Below are positions 50,411-59,592 of a DNA stretch of 64,000 bases, in pieces. This stretch comes from Bacillota bacterium. Lineage in GTDB: Bacteria > Bacillota > UBA4882 > UBA10575. The first letter of the stretch is position 1, and the number at the start of each line of letters is the position of its first letter. The translations under genes and the position numbers were made by a program. The notes under the pieces were generated by a model. It was not told the origin of the DNA, made no database searches, and was given only the letters and a program-made list of their open reading frames with translations. The DNA is taken from the NCBI GenBank assembly GCA_012837715.1, contig DUQR01000045.1, positions 62,001 to 126,000 of the forward strand. The letters run 5' to 3'.

Positions 50411-51319
50411 CTAACAGAAATGTTCGACGCGGGGTTTGAAACCCAACTTTTCCGTTACCGCCAAATATTCCTCATCGGTAATCGCGTCCGGATTTTTCCC
50501 CAAGTAGGCGATAATTACCGCCTGAATCACATTACTCCCGAAAGAGCGTCCCCCAAGATTAGGGGTTGTTGTCACCAAAGTTTTAACTCCCCGCGCCTTT
50601 AAATCCTGCACGTTCCGTTGGGTTACTGTATTGGTAATAATGATCTTCCCTTCAAGTTGATCAGGCATATAGCGCTGAATGTAAAGATAATCGCCAGCAA
50701 TAATATCAGCTTCTTGATAATAACGGGCATATTTCTTGGCGTCTTCCACATACTCTTCCTTCTTCCCTGTAGGATAGAGCCAGGCAAAGGGCAACAGGCA
50801 AACTGCCGGGGCGATCGCCTGCACCACCCGGTGGAAAGTTTTAAATCCCTTCATCAGGTAAGGAAAGCCAAAAGAGAAGATTAAATCCCCACAACTTAAG
50901 TCACAATCAAGTTCAGCAAAGGCCTGAGCCATACTGTAACGGTCAAAAGCAACGGTCAGCAAGGCCTTTTTCCCCCGGACCGGAATAATCCCCTGTCGAT
51001 CCAGTTCAAGAATAACCTGTCGTTCCAGCACCTTTTTCCAGCCGGTGCCATCAACTAGTGGCGTTTGTCGGGCAGTTTCTAATAATGGTCGAGCACTGCG
51101 GAGAAAGAAAGTTTTCCCTCCCACAGGGAAGAGGGCGGTAATCCCGCCCAGGCCCATCGCATCCACCTTTCCGTCCAACCGCTGGATGGTCTCCTTCATT
51201 TTTTTAAGATCACCATCCATACCGATTCGTTCCACCAAAAATTCTTCGCCGAACAAATTCACTCTGACTTGATGGTCACGGGTGGATGAGCCAAGACTTA
51301 CACTGACAACGTGTTTCAT
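50411..51319 (-). CDS. Conserved protein of uncertain function, upstream of BtuFCD
   Basis: 302 aa, soluble. It starts M-K-H-V-V-S-V-S-L-G-S-S-T-R-D-H, then L-V-E-R-I-G-M-D-G-D and G-K-V-D-A-M-G-L-G-G-I. I recall relatives in Clostridia labelled 'quinate 5-dehydrogenase', but no clear Rossmann G-x-G-x-x-G is visible, so I do not assert that activity. Cys139/Cys143 (approximately) and a C-terminal Cys occur. ATG 51319 follows GGAGGAG. Position suggests co-transcription with btuF. Confidence 0.6.
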   Translation of the reverse strand: MKHVVSVSLGSSTRDHQVRVNLFGEEFLVERIGMDGDLKKMKETIQRLDGKVDAMGLGGITALFPVGGKTFFLRSARPLLETARQTPLVDGTGWKKVLERQVILELDRQGIIPVRGKKALLTVAFDRYSMAQAFAELDCDLSCGDLIFSFGFPYLMKGFKTFHRVVQAIAPAVCLLPFAWLYPTGKKEEYVEDAKKYARYYQEADIIAGDYLYIQRYMPDQLEGKIIITNTVTQRNVQDLKARGVKTLVTTTPNLGGRSFGSNVIQAVIIAYLGKNPDAITDEEYLAVTEKLGFKPRVEHFC

Positions 51320-51333
51320 CAAACTCCTCCTTA

Positions 51334-51406
51334 ATGGCTTCTTGCCTTGCCCCTTGGCTTTAATCTAGGGATCGCCTAAATCTGTGGTGACAACGCAAAA
51401 AGTTTA
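51334..51406. repeat. Palindromic element, degenerate copy (D)
   Basis: About 73 bp. Right end ACAACGCAAAAAGTTTA matches the family closely; left end TGGCTTCTTGCCTTG matches with about three changes. Interior not conserved. Lies upstream of the gene at 50411. A separate fragment, TATATTGTACGGAAT near 51888, resembles the family's inner stem. Confidence 0.4.
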
Positions 51407-51651
51407 TTACAAAAAGCCCCGTCTAGCAAAAAAGGCGAAAGCAACTTCAGGCCAGAACAGGCCGGACTAACTTCAACACCAAACAAGCCCATATGTTAAT
51501 AATGCCCATTTTCACTAGTTTATCCCGTTTTCAGGCCTTAAAAAAGAAGCTTCTTTTGCTTTGCTCAACTGTCATATTTTTCCGGTATTCCGCATACCTT
51601 GATAAAAACAGCATGTCCACCTCAAACATTAAACCACAAGGGGGATTAGAG

Positions 51652-51852
51652 ATGATCCGCATCGAACAATTATTGCGTCACACCGACTTCAACCTCCTGC
51701 GTTTTCTCCACTACACTTTTCAAGGGAAAATTCGCACCGCCACCATCCTACTTTATTTAGCTTGTCTAAAAGCCTTTCCCGGTTGGGATCGGGATGATCT
51801 TTATCATCACTGCTACGCAAAGACAGTTTTAATTTATCAAACCTTTATTTAG
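51652..51852 (+). CDS. Possible 66-aa hypothetical protein
   Basis: ATG 51652 preceded by AGGGGGATTAG. 66 residues, M-I-R-I-E-Q-L-L-R-H-T-D-F-N-L-L at the start, rich in aromatic residues and His (D-D-L-Y-H-H-C-Y near the end). No family recognised. The frame extends further upstream to 51493 without a better start. The surrounding gap 51320-51651 holds otherwise only repeat copy D. Confidence 0.35.
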   Translation: MIRIEQLLRHTDFNLLRFLHYTFQGKIRTATILLYLACLKAFPGWDRDDLYHHCYAKTVLIYQTFI

Positions 51853-51925
51853 TCCACTCTAACGTTCCCTGCTCCCCACCGCCGACATATATTGTACGGA
51901 ATAAATCAAGGAAAGGAAAAGGTGA

Positions 51926-52342
51926 ATGGAGCAGAATAAAGGCAAAGAAATCGCCCGGCAATTTTTAGGTATCCCTTACCGGCACGGCGGTCGGGACTCC
52001 ACCGGATTGGACTGTTTGGGCCTTGTTTATCTATTCTATAAAAAGTTAGAGATCGAAATCCCGACCGATGACGGCCGACCCTACACCACTGACTGGTATA
52101 AGACTGATCCGGAACGTTTTGTCCGCGGGCTCCTCCAAGTTGGTCGGGGCATCAATTTAAACACCGAGCAGTTGCAACCCTTTGATTTAGTATATTTCCG
52201 GGTGGGGGGAGCAGTGACCCACGCCGGGGTAATGGTTGATCACCGTTCATTTCTGCACGTCATGACCGGCCAGTCCGTTCGGATCACCCCCCTCAATCTA
52301 GCCTGGAAAAGGCGTTTACGGGGCGCCCGACGCCTCCGTTAG
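51926..52342 (+). CDS. NlpC/P60-family cysteine hydrolase
   Basis: 138 aa with only the catalytic domain. The Cys nucleophile is in L-D-C-L-G-L-V (residue about 31), the His in V-T-H-A-G-V-M-V (about 104). No signal peptide or wall-binding domain is present, resembling the phage-tail or intracellular type. The family cuts gamma-D-glutamyl-meso-diaminopimelate bonds. ATG 51926 follows AAGGTGA. Followed by a terminator shared with the convergent glutamine synthetase gene. Confidence 0.85.
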   Translation: MEQNKGKEIARQFLGIPYRHGGRDSTGLDCLGLVYLFYKKLEIEIPTDDGRPYTTDWYKTDPERFVRGLLQVGRGINLNTEQLQPFDLVYFRVGGAVTHAGVMVDHRSFLHVMTGQSVRITPLNLAWKRRLRGARRLR

Positions 52343-52355
52343 AGTTTATTCCTTT

Positions 52356-52384
52356 GGGAAAACGGGCTTAAGCCCGCTTTTTTT
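52356..52384. terminator. Terminator between NlpC/P60 and glutamine synthetase genes
   Basis: The palindrome CGGGCTTAAGCCCG (52363-52376) is followed by CTTTTTTT on the plus strand and preceded by AAAA, so it may act on both strands. Confidence 0.85.
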
Positions 52385-54278
52385 AAAATAGATTCTTTTT
52401 ATACTCTGCATAAAGCTGTTTTACTCTTTTCATCTCGGCCTCAATCTCCAGTTGTAGGCGGGAAGCCAACTGATAATCCCGCGCGGCGATGGCCTGCCGC
52501 AATTGGGTAAAAAGAGAAGTATAATCGGACCGGTCTTTGAGCAAGCGGAAACGTAGATCATGAATACGTTGCCAACGCTCTTGATCCAAAGCCGTATGGA
52601 TCACTTGTTCGTCGGGGGTCAGGCTCCGGATCACTTCAGCGTTTTCCGGAAGAATCCGATCGCACAATTCAGTCATCCATTGGTTTAACATTGCCAGAGA
52701 ATAAGAATGAATAATTTGAGGAGTAAAGACCTCTCCCTTGGTTAAAACCGCTGTTTTCTCCGGGTACCGTTCTAAATTGGCTAAAGTCTCCCAGACGGTA
52801 GCGGGAGGGACCCCAAAAAGCCGGTCTCTTTCCTCCCGGGAGTAGGCTTCAAAGACATCCTCTTCACTACGGTAAGCCCGCTCTGTCTGTAGATAAACAG
52901 CCGGTTCCCCCGGTTTTTTAGAAAATTCCTTCTCCAATTCGCCGCTGGTCCGTCCATTGGTTAACGCATATGAAATCCCGTCCAGCATTCCCTGGTAGAG
53001 AGCTGCTAAGGTCAGATAATTATTGGAGTGGGGATTGGGTGAACGCACTTCAAGGCGGGTAGCCGTCGGGTTATTATTTTCCCGGATTAAACCCACTAAA
53101 ACGGTACGATTCCGTGAGGGAATGCTCACGTCATGTCCGACGGAAGCGACGATACAGACAGGCGCTTCAAAACCCGGTTGCAAACGATTAAAGGCATCAT
53201 TCGAAGCAGTAATAAAGGCGCCGATCGCCTCGTAGTTTTTGAGAATACCCATTAAGGCGCCCCACCCCACCGGGCTTAAAAAATCCTTCCTGCTAGCGGC
53301 TGGCGTAAACAGGTTCTTAACAGAACCGTCTTTTAGTTTAGCCGCTAACCCCACATGGGTGTGGCCTCCGCTCCCAGCCACTTTCTCCATGGGTTTAGCC
53401 ATAAAAGTAACTTCCAACCCATGGCGACGGAAGGCCTCTTTAATTAAAATCCTTGCCAACAACTGGTTATCTGCCGTTTGTAAGGCATCACTATACCGCC
53501 AGGTGATCTCCAATTGTTCCATAACATGGGTCAAGCCCCCGTCTTGACCAATCTGAGCCGTTACCCCTCCTACCTCTTTATGGCCCATCTCCGGCTGTAA
53601 TCCATAGGCTTCCAATAAGAGCAAAGAATGCTCTAGGGCGGTCCGGACCACACCTTTCGTTCGTTTCCAGTACTGTTCCCGTAAGACCTGGGAAACCGTA
53701 AGTTGCTCGATATCCGCCTTTTCATTAGGGGTTTTAACCCAAAACTCCAATTCAGTGGCAGCCGTCAATAAGATTTCCTGAATATTCTCCGGGGCAATAC
53801 CCTGTTCATAAAGGGAGTTGGGATACCGTGTGAACAGTTCCATTAATTCCTGGTTAACCCGTTCCGCCGCTCGTCGCAGGACGGAGCGGGAACCAATTTT
53901 TTGCCCGCTATGAATTAAGTAGGAAGGAATTCTTAACGTACCCACCGGTAATCGGGTTTGCTGGTCAAGATGCTCATAATTATAATCGATGTACCAATTA
54001 ACGGAAGTATCAGCCTCAAAATCAACCTTGCCATCGTTTAACGTGGCAATACCCGGCAGCACCACGCTAGAACCATCCGTATGGATTTCCCCCCATAAAA
54101 ACTTCTCGATGTCCTTCAAAAAAACCGCCATCGGAATCTTGGCATCAGTATCGTTCCCCCCCAAATCCACGCCCACCGTGGAGACAAATTTAATCTCCGG
54201 TCGTTGTGCAAGGATTTTTTTAAGGGAGGCCGGGGTACACTGGTCGGGGCGAATAAAATAGAGTAAGGGAACTGTCAT
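52383..54278 (-). CDS. glnA: Glutamine synthetase, long clostridial form
   Basis: 631 aa, longer than the usual 440-470. N-terminal beta-grasp region with the D-G-S-S-V-V-L-P substrate pattern, catalytic region with E-L-E-F near residue 175, K-P-M-E-K-V-A-G-S-G-G-H-T-H near 300, N-R-T-V-L-V near 395 and R-L-E-V-R-S-P-N-P near 420. The C-terminal 180 residues are helical. Forms glutamine from glutamate and ammonia; members of this long class are not all proven, so activity is inferred. ATG 54278 is 7 nt after AAGG and better than GTG 54284. Preceded by a structured leader. Confidence 0.82.
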   Translation of the reverse strand: MTVPLLYFIRPDQCTPASLKKILAQRPEIKFVSTVGVDLGGNDTDAKIPMAVFLKDIEKFLWGEIHTDGSSVVLPGIATLNDGKVDFEADTSVNWYIDYNYEHLDQQTRLPVGTLRIPSYLIHSGQKIGSRSVLRRAAERVNQELMELFTRYPNSLYEQGIAPENIQEILLTAATELEFWVKTPNEKADIEQLTVSQVLREQYWKRTKGVVRTALEHSLLLLEAYGLQPEMGHKEVGGVTAQIGQDGGLTHVMEQLEITWRYSDALQTADNQLLARILIKEAFRRHGLEVTFMAKPMEKVAGSGGHTHVGLAAKLKDGSVKNLFTPAASRKDFLSPVGWGALMGILKNYEAIGAFITASNDAFNRLQPGFEAPVCIVASVGHDVSIPSRNRTVLVGLIRENNNPTATRLEVRSPNPHSNNYLTLAALYQGMLDGISYALTNGRTSGELEKEFSKKPGEPAVYLQTERAYRSEEDVFEAYSREERDRLFGVPPATVWETLANLERYPEKTAVLTKGEVFTPQIIHSYSLAMLNQWMTELCDRILPENAEVIRSLTPDEQVIHTALDQERWQRIHDLRFRLLKDRSDYTSLFTQLRQAIAARDYQLASRLQLEIEAEMKRVKQLYAEYKKNLF

Positions 54279-54372
54279 TTCCACACCTTCTTACCATCTT
54301 TGCTCTCAGCTGAACCAGATCCAATTGGCTTTCTTGTTTATGTTTAAGGGATTTACCACATAATCATAGATC

Positions 54373-54457
54373 GTCGCCCAGGCTAGCTCTTATGTCTCGG
54401 GTTTAGCTATAATTAGGCGACTCCCCAACGGTTAAAAGAAAATTCCATATTATTATA
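54373..54457 (-). promoter_or_regulatory. Extended -10 promoter and structured leader of the glutamine synthetase gene
   Basis: Minus strand TGCTATAAT (TATAAT 54457-54452) is an extended -10 with no good -35. The leader of about 165 nt holds an outer stem GTCGCC (54421-54416) with GGCGAC (54378-54373) and an inner stem TAGCT/AGCTA (54409-54405 and 54388-54384) around a 16-nt loop. No known riboswitch class recognised. Confidence 0.4.
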
Positions 54458-54565
54458 GCATGAAGCAGTCGTCAGGTCTTTTAGAAAAAAGTTAAAAGAA
54501 ACGTATAAAACAATTAGTTCTACATATAATAGAAATGCCCTCTTCTCAAGAAGTAAAGGGCACAG

Positions 54566-54604
54566 ACAGAAAGAACCCGGTTCTGGTGACCGGGTTCTTT
54601 CTGT
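54566..54604 (+). terminator. 16-bp perfect hairpin, terminator-like
   Basis: ACAGAAAGAACCCGGT (54566-54581) pairs perfectly with ACCGGGTTCTTTCTGT (54589-54604); TTTT follows on the plus strand. No gene precedes it in the plus direction, so what it would end is unclear. The gap 54285-54863 otherwise holds the glnA leader, the next hairpin and a TATAAT at 54766. Confidence 0.6.
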
Positions 54605-54691
54605 TTTACTCCCTGCCTTTCCACAAGCGAAAGAAAAATTTGGCCTCTTAATCCGGTTGGTAGTAGTCGGTTTGAAATATACTAACAAACG

Positions 54692-54725
54692 CACAAAGCG
54701 CCCGGTATTCCCCGGGCGCTTTGTG
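54692..54725. other. 14-bp perfect GC-rich hairpin without T-run
   Basis: CACAAAGCGCCCGG (54692-54705) pairs with CCGGGCGCTTTGTG (54712-54725), loop of six bases. Neither side has a clear T-run. It lies in the divergent gap before the CDF gene; function unknown. Confidence 0.5.
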
Positions 54726-54878
54726 ACGGGTTCCCGTTGAGAAAGATGCTTATTATCATCATCAATATAATGTTAACATATGAAATGAAGGTTTTACCGC
54801 GCTGATCTTTAATAGAGAGCATAAGCTAGACCCAGAGAAGATCGACCTGTGGTCATTAACTAGGTGGGGGAATGTTTT

Positions 54879-55832
54879 TTGTCGCAGCGTATACAACAGA
54901 TCAAAATCGCCTCCCGGATTGGAATCATCGGTAATTCGGTCTTGGCATTAATCAAAGGAATTATGGGGTACCTGGCCGGTAGTTTAGCCGTAGTTGGCGA
55001 CGGACTCGACAGTGCCACCGATGTGATGAGCTTTATCATCATCTTCTTTGCCCTAAAGATCATGGCGAAAGCCCCCGATAAGCAACATCCCTACGGCCAC
55101 CACCGGGCTGAGGCCCTGGCTACGCTGGTCATCGCCTTTATTATCCTTTTCGCCGGGATTCAACTTTTCTTTATCGCACTGGGGAAAGTCTTGCGGGGCG
55201 CCCCAAACACCATCCCTTCTGCTTTAGCAGTCTGGGCCAGTTTCTGTTCGATCCTGGGTAAACTTCTCCTCGCTCTTTATCAGTTTCATGTAGGCCGCAA
55301 GACGAAGAGTTCCATGTTAATCGCCAGCGGCCGTAATATGCTGGCCGACCTTTATGTGTCCTTAGGCGTGTTGATTGGCGCTTTTTCTACAATCACCTTG
55401 CAAATCCCGCTGATCGATCCCTTGGTTGCCATCCTCATTTCTTGCTGGATTATGCGGACCGCGGTCCATATTTTCCTCGAAGCCAATACGGAACTGATGG
55501 AAGGGGTCAAGGATGTCTCCATCTACCGGCAAGTGTTTGCGGCGGTCCAGGAAGTGAAGGATGTCTTCAATCCTCACCGGACCCGCATTCGCAAACTGGC
55601 CAATCTGTACTTAATCGATATCGACATTGAAGTGGACGGCAGGTTGACGGTAGCCGAAGGACACCAGCTGGCGGTCGAAGTAGAAAATATGCTACGGCAA
55701 AGAATCGACAATCTATACGATGTGGCCGTCCATGTTGAACCGCTCGGTAACATTGAAACAGAGGAAAAATATGGGCTCTCGCCCCAGGAAATCTTCGGCC
55801 TTTCCACTCCCGACGCGAAAACCCCTTCGTAA
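54879..55832 (+). CDS. Cation diffusion facilitator (CDF) transporter
   Basis: 317 aa with six membrane helices and a cytoplasmic C-terminal domain. Metal-site Asp residues lie in D-G-L-D-S-A-T-D (helix 2) and N-M-L-A-D (helix 5); H-P-Y-G-H-H-R-A-E-A is the family signature. Exports divalent metals such as Zn, Mn, Fe or Co by proton exchange; the metal is not decided. TTG 54879 lies 8 nt after GGTGGGG; GTG 54864 is the alternative. Convergent with the HypB-like gene, 12 bp apart. Confidence 0.92.
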   Translation: MSQRIQQIKIASRIGIIGNSVLALIKGIMGYLAGSLAVVGDGLDSATDVMSFIIIFFALKIMAKAPDKQHPYGHHRAEALATLVIAFIILFAGIQLFFIALGKVLRGAPNTIPSALAVWASFCSILGKLLLALYQFHVGRKTKSSMLIASGRNMLADLYVSLGVLIGAFSTITLQIPLIDPLVAILISCWIMRTAVHIFLEANTELMEGVKDVSIYRQVFAAVQEVKDVFNPHRTRIRKLANLYLIDIDIEVDGRLTVAEGHQLAVEVENMLRQRIDNLYDVAVHVEPLGNIETEEKYGLSPQEIFGLSTPDAKTPS

Positions 55833-55844
55833 CTAAAGTTTGGA

Positions 55845-56453
55845 CTAAGAAAAATAAGCGGATAGGCCGGGAAAGTTATTGAGCCGGGGTAGGATCCCGC
55901 TCTCTTCCACATAATGATGGCCAAAAAGCTTTAGCACCCAATTTCGCCAACTTTCCAACCCCACCCCACTCCGGCAGGAAAGGTTGATTAAAGGTACGGT
56001 GGGATTGACCAACCGCAGCTGTCTTTGGAAGCGGTGGCCGGAAAAGTCGGTAAACGGGAGCAGATCTATTTTATTGAGGATCACCAGTTCCACTTCTTTA
56101 AAGAGGCGGGGATATTTTAACGGTTTTTCATCTCCCTCAGTTACACTAAACACCAGAATGCGAAAGACACCATCGTTCTGTTTGGGTAAGGAATACCCGG
56201 TCCGTCCTGAAAACTCATAAAACACCAATTCTTCCCGGTCAGCAGTAGATAGCTCCACCGGGACACGATAATTTTCATTGGTCATAAAAGCCGGAATCCC
56301 GGCGGCTTGTAATTTTTCCTGATCCAAAAAGGAATTTTGCTGACAGTAGACCGCTCGGATTGCTAAGCGCCCGCCAAGGGTTTCATGGGTTCTACGAATT
56401 AATTCGGTCTTTCCGGCCCCAATATTTCCCAACAAATAAATAATTTTCATCAT
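55845..56453 (-). CDS. HypB-like GTPase lacking the metal-binding Cys-His motif
   Basis: 202 aa SIMIBI-class P-loop protein. Walker A G-N-I-G-A-G-K-T (9-16), V-F-S-V-T-E-G-D-E-K-P-L-K-Y-P (101-115) and N-K-I-D-L-L-P (127-133) are typical of HypB, the GTPase that supplies nickel to hydrogenase. The G-C-H-L-D-A metal motif of HypB is absent; the region has N-Y-R-V-P-V-E-L instead, and there is no His-rich start. No hyp or hydrogenase gene is near, but a metal transporter is adjacent. A regulatory or metallochaperone relative is plausible. ATG 56453 follows GGAGGTG. Confidence 0.7.
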   Translation of the reverse strand: MMKIIYLLGNIGAGKTELIRRTHETLGGRLAIRAVYCQQNSFLDQEKLQAAGIPAFMTNENYRVPVELSTADREELVFYEFSGRTGYSLPKQNDGVFRILVFSVTEGDEKPLKYPRLFKEVELVILNKIDLLPFTDFSGHRFQRQLRLVNPTVPLINLSCRSGVGLESWRNWVLKLFGHHYVEESGILPRLNNFPGLSAYFS

Positions 56454-56505
56454 CCAAACACCTCCACTCCTCCCATCTATTATTTCGCAAAAATACCATT
56501 TTTAA

Positions 56506-56544
56506 GCAAAAAAGACTTTACAACTTTCATCATTGTAAAGTCTT
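56506..56544 (-). terminator. Terminator of the rpmE-yqhQ-prfA-prmC block
   Basis: AAGACTTTACAA (56512-56523) and TTGTAAAGTCTT (56533-56544) form a perfect 12-bp stem. TTTTTT follows on the minus strand, just after prmC. Confidence 0.9.
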
Positions 56545-56549
56545 CATTT

Positions 56550-57416
56550 TTAATTTGAAGTTATTCCCGTGCAGATGGCGACTCGGGGCCAACCGGCGTA
56601 ATCCTGGTAAGAATGGACCTTTGTGAACCCGGCTTCGTGGGCGATTGTTTGGATCGCCGGAAACTGGTCATGGCCATGTTCGATGGCAAGAAAGCCCTCC
56701 GGCGCTAACCAGGCTGATGCCCCCAGGATGATCCGGCGGATCACTTCCGTTCCCGTTGGTCCCCCATCCAACGCCACCCTGGGTTCCTGCCTTACTTCTT
56801 TGGCTAAAGTCGGAATTACTGCCGTTGGAATATAGGGAGCGTTCGAGACAATACCCGTATAACGGAGACCGCTGGCGACCGGAAGTACAGTATAGAGGTC
56901 ACCGCAATAAAAATTGATCCGCTCCTTACAGTTATGGGCTACGGCATTAGCGGCCGCTACCTCCAGCGCCGCCGCTGACAAGTCAATGGCATCAATTTGA
57001 AAAGCCGGTAAGTAATGGGCTAAGGAGATGGCGATTACCCCGCTCCCGGTTCCAAGATCTAAAAGGCGTCCGGAGGCTCTCCCCCGACACTGTTCAACAG
57101 TTTTTTCAACCAGAATTTCCGTCTCCGGACGGGGAACCAGAACCGCGGGGGTAATCTGAAATTCCCAGCTTAAAAAGGACTTTTTTCCCGTAATATAAGC
57201 CAGCGGTTGACCGGACAAACGCTGGCGAATCAAATCTTTATACTTACTAATCTCTTCCCTATTTAAGGGACGTTCTCCATCGGTATACAGACGTATCCGA
57301 TCGGTCTTCAGGAGATGGGCCATGAGGAGTTCCGCTTCAAGCCGGGCTGAGGGCAGACCCCGCTTGGCAAAAAAATGGGCGGTCTCCCTAAGCACCGTCT
57401 CCACTGTTAGGATCAT
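56550..57416 (-). CDS. prmC: Release factor glutamine methyltransferase, NAPY variant
   Basis: 288 aa. N-terminal helical domain, then the class I methyltransferase: [12 protein letters not shown] (119-130). The catalytic motif that is normally N-P-P-Y reads N-A-P-Y (192-195; codon GCT). P-L-A-Y-I-T-G near residue 71 is conserved. PrmC methylates the Gln of the GGQ motif in release factors. ATG 57416 overlaps the prfA stop by 4 nt, and prfA is intact upstream. Whether Ala at that position keeps activity is unknown. Confidence 0.88.
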   Translation of the reverse strand: MILTVETVLRETAHFFAKRGLPSARLEAELLMAHLLKTDRIRLYTDGERPLNREEISKYKDLIRQRLSGQPLAYITGKKSFLSWEFQITPAVLVPRPETEILVEKTVEQCRGRASGRLLDLGTGSGVIAISLAHYLPAFQIDAIDLSAAALEVAAANAVAHNCKERINFYCGDLYTVLPVASGLRYTGIVSNAPYIPTAVIPTLAKEVRQEPRVALDGGPTGTEVIRRIILGASAWLAPEGFLAIEHGHDQFPAIQTIAHEAGFTKVHSYQDYAGWPRVAICTGITSN

Positions 57417-58495
57417 GCCCCTCCTCCTTCGTCCGTTGCCTGTAACTTCGCGGTTTGTTCCGACATAATCAGCTTTGTAACTAATTCTTCCAAATCACCG
57501 GCGATTATACTATCCAAACGATAGAGCGTTAAATCGATCCGGTGATCGGTAATCCGATTCTGCGGGAAATTATAGGTCCGAATCCGTTCACTCCGGTCAC
57601 CCGACTTCACAATGCTCCGCCGGGTGGAGATTATTTCCGCCTGCTTTTCCTGCTGCATTTTGTCTAGAAGCCGCGACCGCAAAATCTTTAAGGCTTTTTC
57701 TTTATTTTTCAGTTGGGATTTTTCATCCTGACAGGTGACCACCATCCCGGTGGGCAAGTGGGTAATCCGGACGGCCGAATCGGTGGTGTTCACACTCTGG
57801 CCGCCATGACCGGAGGAACGGAACACATCGATTCTTAATTCATTCGGATCAATTTGGAGTTCGATCTCTTCTGCTTCCGGCAACACGACCACAGTAGCTG
57901 CGGAAGTATGGATCCGCCCGCCGGTTTCGGTCTCTGGAATCCTTTGGACCCGATGGACACCGCTTTCAAACTTGAGTTGGCTATAGGCGCCCTTACCCTC
58001 GACCAAAAAAATAACCTCTTTAAAACCGCCCAATTCTGTCGGATTGGAGCTCATCATCTCCACCCGCCAGCCAAGCTTTTCAACGTAACGGTTATACATC
58101 CGGAAGAGATCGGCCGCAAACAAAGCCGCTTCCTCCCCGCCGGTGCCCGCTCTAATCTCGACCAGCACGTTTTTCTCATCATTAGGATCCTTCGGTAGCA
58201 GCATCACCTTTAATTCTGCCTCTAACTCCGCAATTTGGGCTTCTACCGCCTCCAGTTCGGCTTGGAGCATTTCTACTTCTTCCGGGGAAGGCTTCTCCTG
58301 TAATAGCTCTTTGGCTACCTGCCGGTCGCTTTGTAGCTGTTGGTAACGGCGGTAAGCCGTAACAATCGGTAATAAATCAGCATGGCTCTTTCCTAATTTC
58401 CGCATCTCTTCCGGATCAACAGAAACCTCCGGATCGGCCATCTTCCGTTCCAACTCCATAAACTTTTCATTTATAACTGCCAGTTTATCAAACAT
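57413..58495 (-). CDS. prfA: Peptide chain release factor 1
   Basis: 360 aa. G-H-G-G-Q-S-V-N near residue 229 holds the catalytic GGQ, and [10 protein letters not shown] near 195 is conserved; the PxT-type tripeptide lies near P-E-T. ATG 58495 is 7 nt after GAGG; TTG 58498 abuts it. Overlaps prmC, its modifying enzyme, by 4 nt. Confidence 0.96.
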   Translation of the reverse strand: MFDKLAVINEKFMELERKMADPEVSVDPEEMRKLGKSHADLLPIVTAYRRYQQLQSDRQVAKELLQEKPSPEEVEMLQAELEAVEAQIAELEAELKVMLLPKDPNDEKNVLVEIRAGTGGEEAALFAADLFRMYNRYVEKLGWRVEMMSSNPTELGGFKEVIFLVEGKGAYSQLKFESGVHRVQRIPETETGGRIHTSAATVVVLPEAEEIELQIDPNELRIDVFRSSGHGGQSVNTTDSAVRITHLPTGMVVTCQDEKSQLKNKEKALKILRSRLLDKMQQEKQAEIISTRRSIVKSGDRSERIRTYNFPQNRITDHRIDLTLYRLDSIIAGDLEELVTKLIMSEQTAKLQATDEGGGA

Positions 58496-58515
58496 CAATC
58501 TACCTCACTTACCAT

Positions 58516-59421
58516 TTAAACCTCTTGTTTGTTGATGGGTAAGACTTTATTATTCTCTAAGTTTAAAACCTCTTTTAAAGCTACGATCGCCACTTCCAGT
58601 TGGCCATCGTCGGGTTCGCGGGTCGTCAGTCGCTGCAACATTAAACCGGGCCAACTCAGGATGCGCCAGAAAAGAAAAGATTGGCGCTTACCCGAAGCCT
58701 TAATTAGTTCGTAGGAAACACCAGCCACTACTGGGAGCAAAAAAATACGAGAAGCAAAACGCATCAGGAAAGTTTGTTCGCCCAAAAAGGAAAAAAGAAC
58801 CGCGCTGACCATTACCACATAAAGGAGAAAACTCGTCCCGCACCGGGGGTGAAGGGTTGTTTTGGTTCTTGCGTTCTCAACCGTTAATTCCTCGCCCGCC
58901 TCGTAGGTATGAATCACCTTGTGTTCGGCGCCATGATAGGCAAAAACCCGTTGAATATCGGAAAGAAATGAAACAAGGCCGACATAAGCAACGAGAATCA
59001 CCGCCCGCATTAATCCTTCAAAGAGGTTACGCCATAGTGTTCCCGGCAATATTTTAGCGACCAGGCCACGGAGAAAGAGGGGCAGCGCCACAAAGAGTAA
59101 GATCGTTATGCCAATGGCGAGCACCAACATTAATGTCATCTCCCAAAAGGAAAGTTCTTCCTCCCCCTCCGTATCCATTAATTGATTGGCTGAATACTGT
59201 AAAGATTTCACCCCAAGAACCAGCGATTCACCTAAAGCGACGATGCCGCGGATGAAAGGCAAACGCAGGATACGGTTTTTTTGGGTATAAGAACCTAATG
59301 GCTCACTCATTACACTGGTGGTGTTATTCCCTTTCCGGACGGCGATGGCATAATGATGGCGACCGCGCATCATAACTCCTTCAATAACTGCTTGCCCACC
59401 GTATTGGTAATTTTCCGCCAC
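58516..59421 (-). CDS. yqhQ: DUF1385/YqhQ-family membrane protein
   Basis: 301 aa with several membrane helices. Y-G-G-Q-A-V-I-E-G-V-M-M-R-G near residue 6 and the F-A-Y-H-G-A-E-H-K-V-I-H-T-Y-E near 160 are the family's conserved stretches. Function not established. GTG 59421 has GGGG 8 nt upstream; GTG 59430 abuts the site. The rpmE-yqhQ-prfA-prmC order is common in Clostridia. Confidence 0.9.
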   Translation of the reverse strand: MAENYQYGGQAVIEGVMMRGRHHYAIAVRKGNNTTSVMSEPLGSYTQKNRILRLPFIRGIVALGESLVLGVKSLQYSANQLMDTEGEEELSFWEMTLMLVLAIGITILLFVALPLFLRGLVAKILPGTLWRNLFEGLMRAVILVAYVGLVSFLSDIQRVFAYHGAEHKVIHTYEAGEELTVENARTKTTLHPRCGTSFLLYVVMVSAVLFSFLGEQTFLMRFASRIFLLPVVAGVSYELIKASGKRQSFLFWRILSWPGLMLQRLTTREPDDGQLEVAIVALKEVLNLENNKVLPINKQEV

Positions 59422-59592
59422 GGAGATCACCCCTTTCTTAATTATCGAGGCTTTTTTACGCTATTCTTTGCTTTCATCCCAAGACCAAATAAGGAAAGGC
59501 CTAGTTTACGGATAAATGCTCGTCAAGGAGATCATCGCTCCAAGTGACGAACGACCAGATTCAAGCGACAAGAAGAAGAGGAGGATAAAAGA

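Noticed and set aside
54413-54694. Minus-strand frame of 93 codons in the gap before the CDF gene
   Set aside because: It runs through the perfect hairpin at 54566-54604, has no ribosome binding site and no family-like composition.
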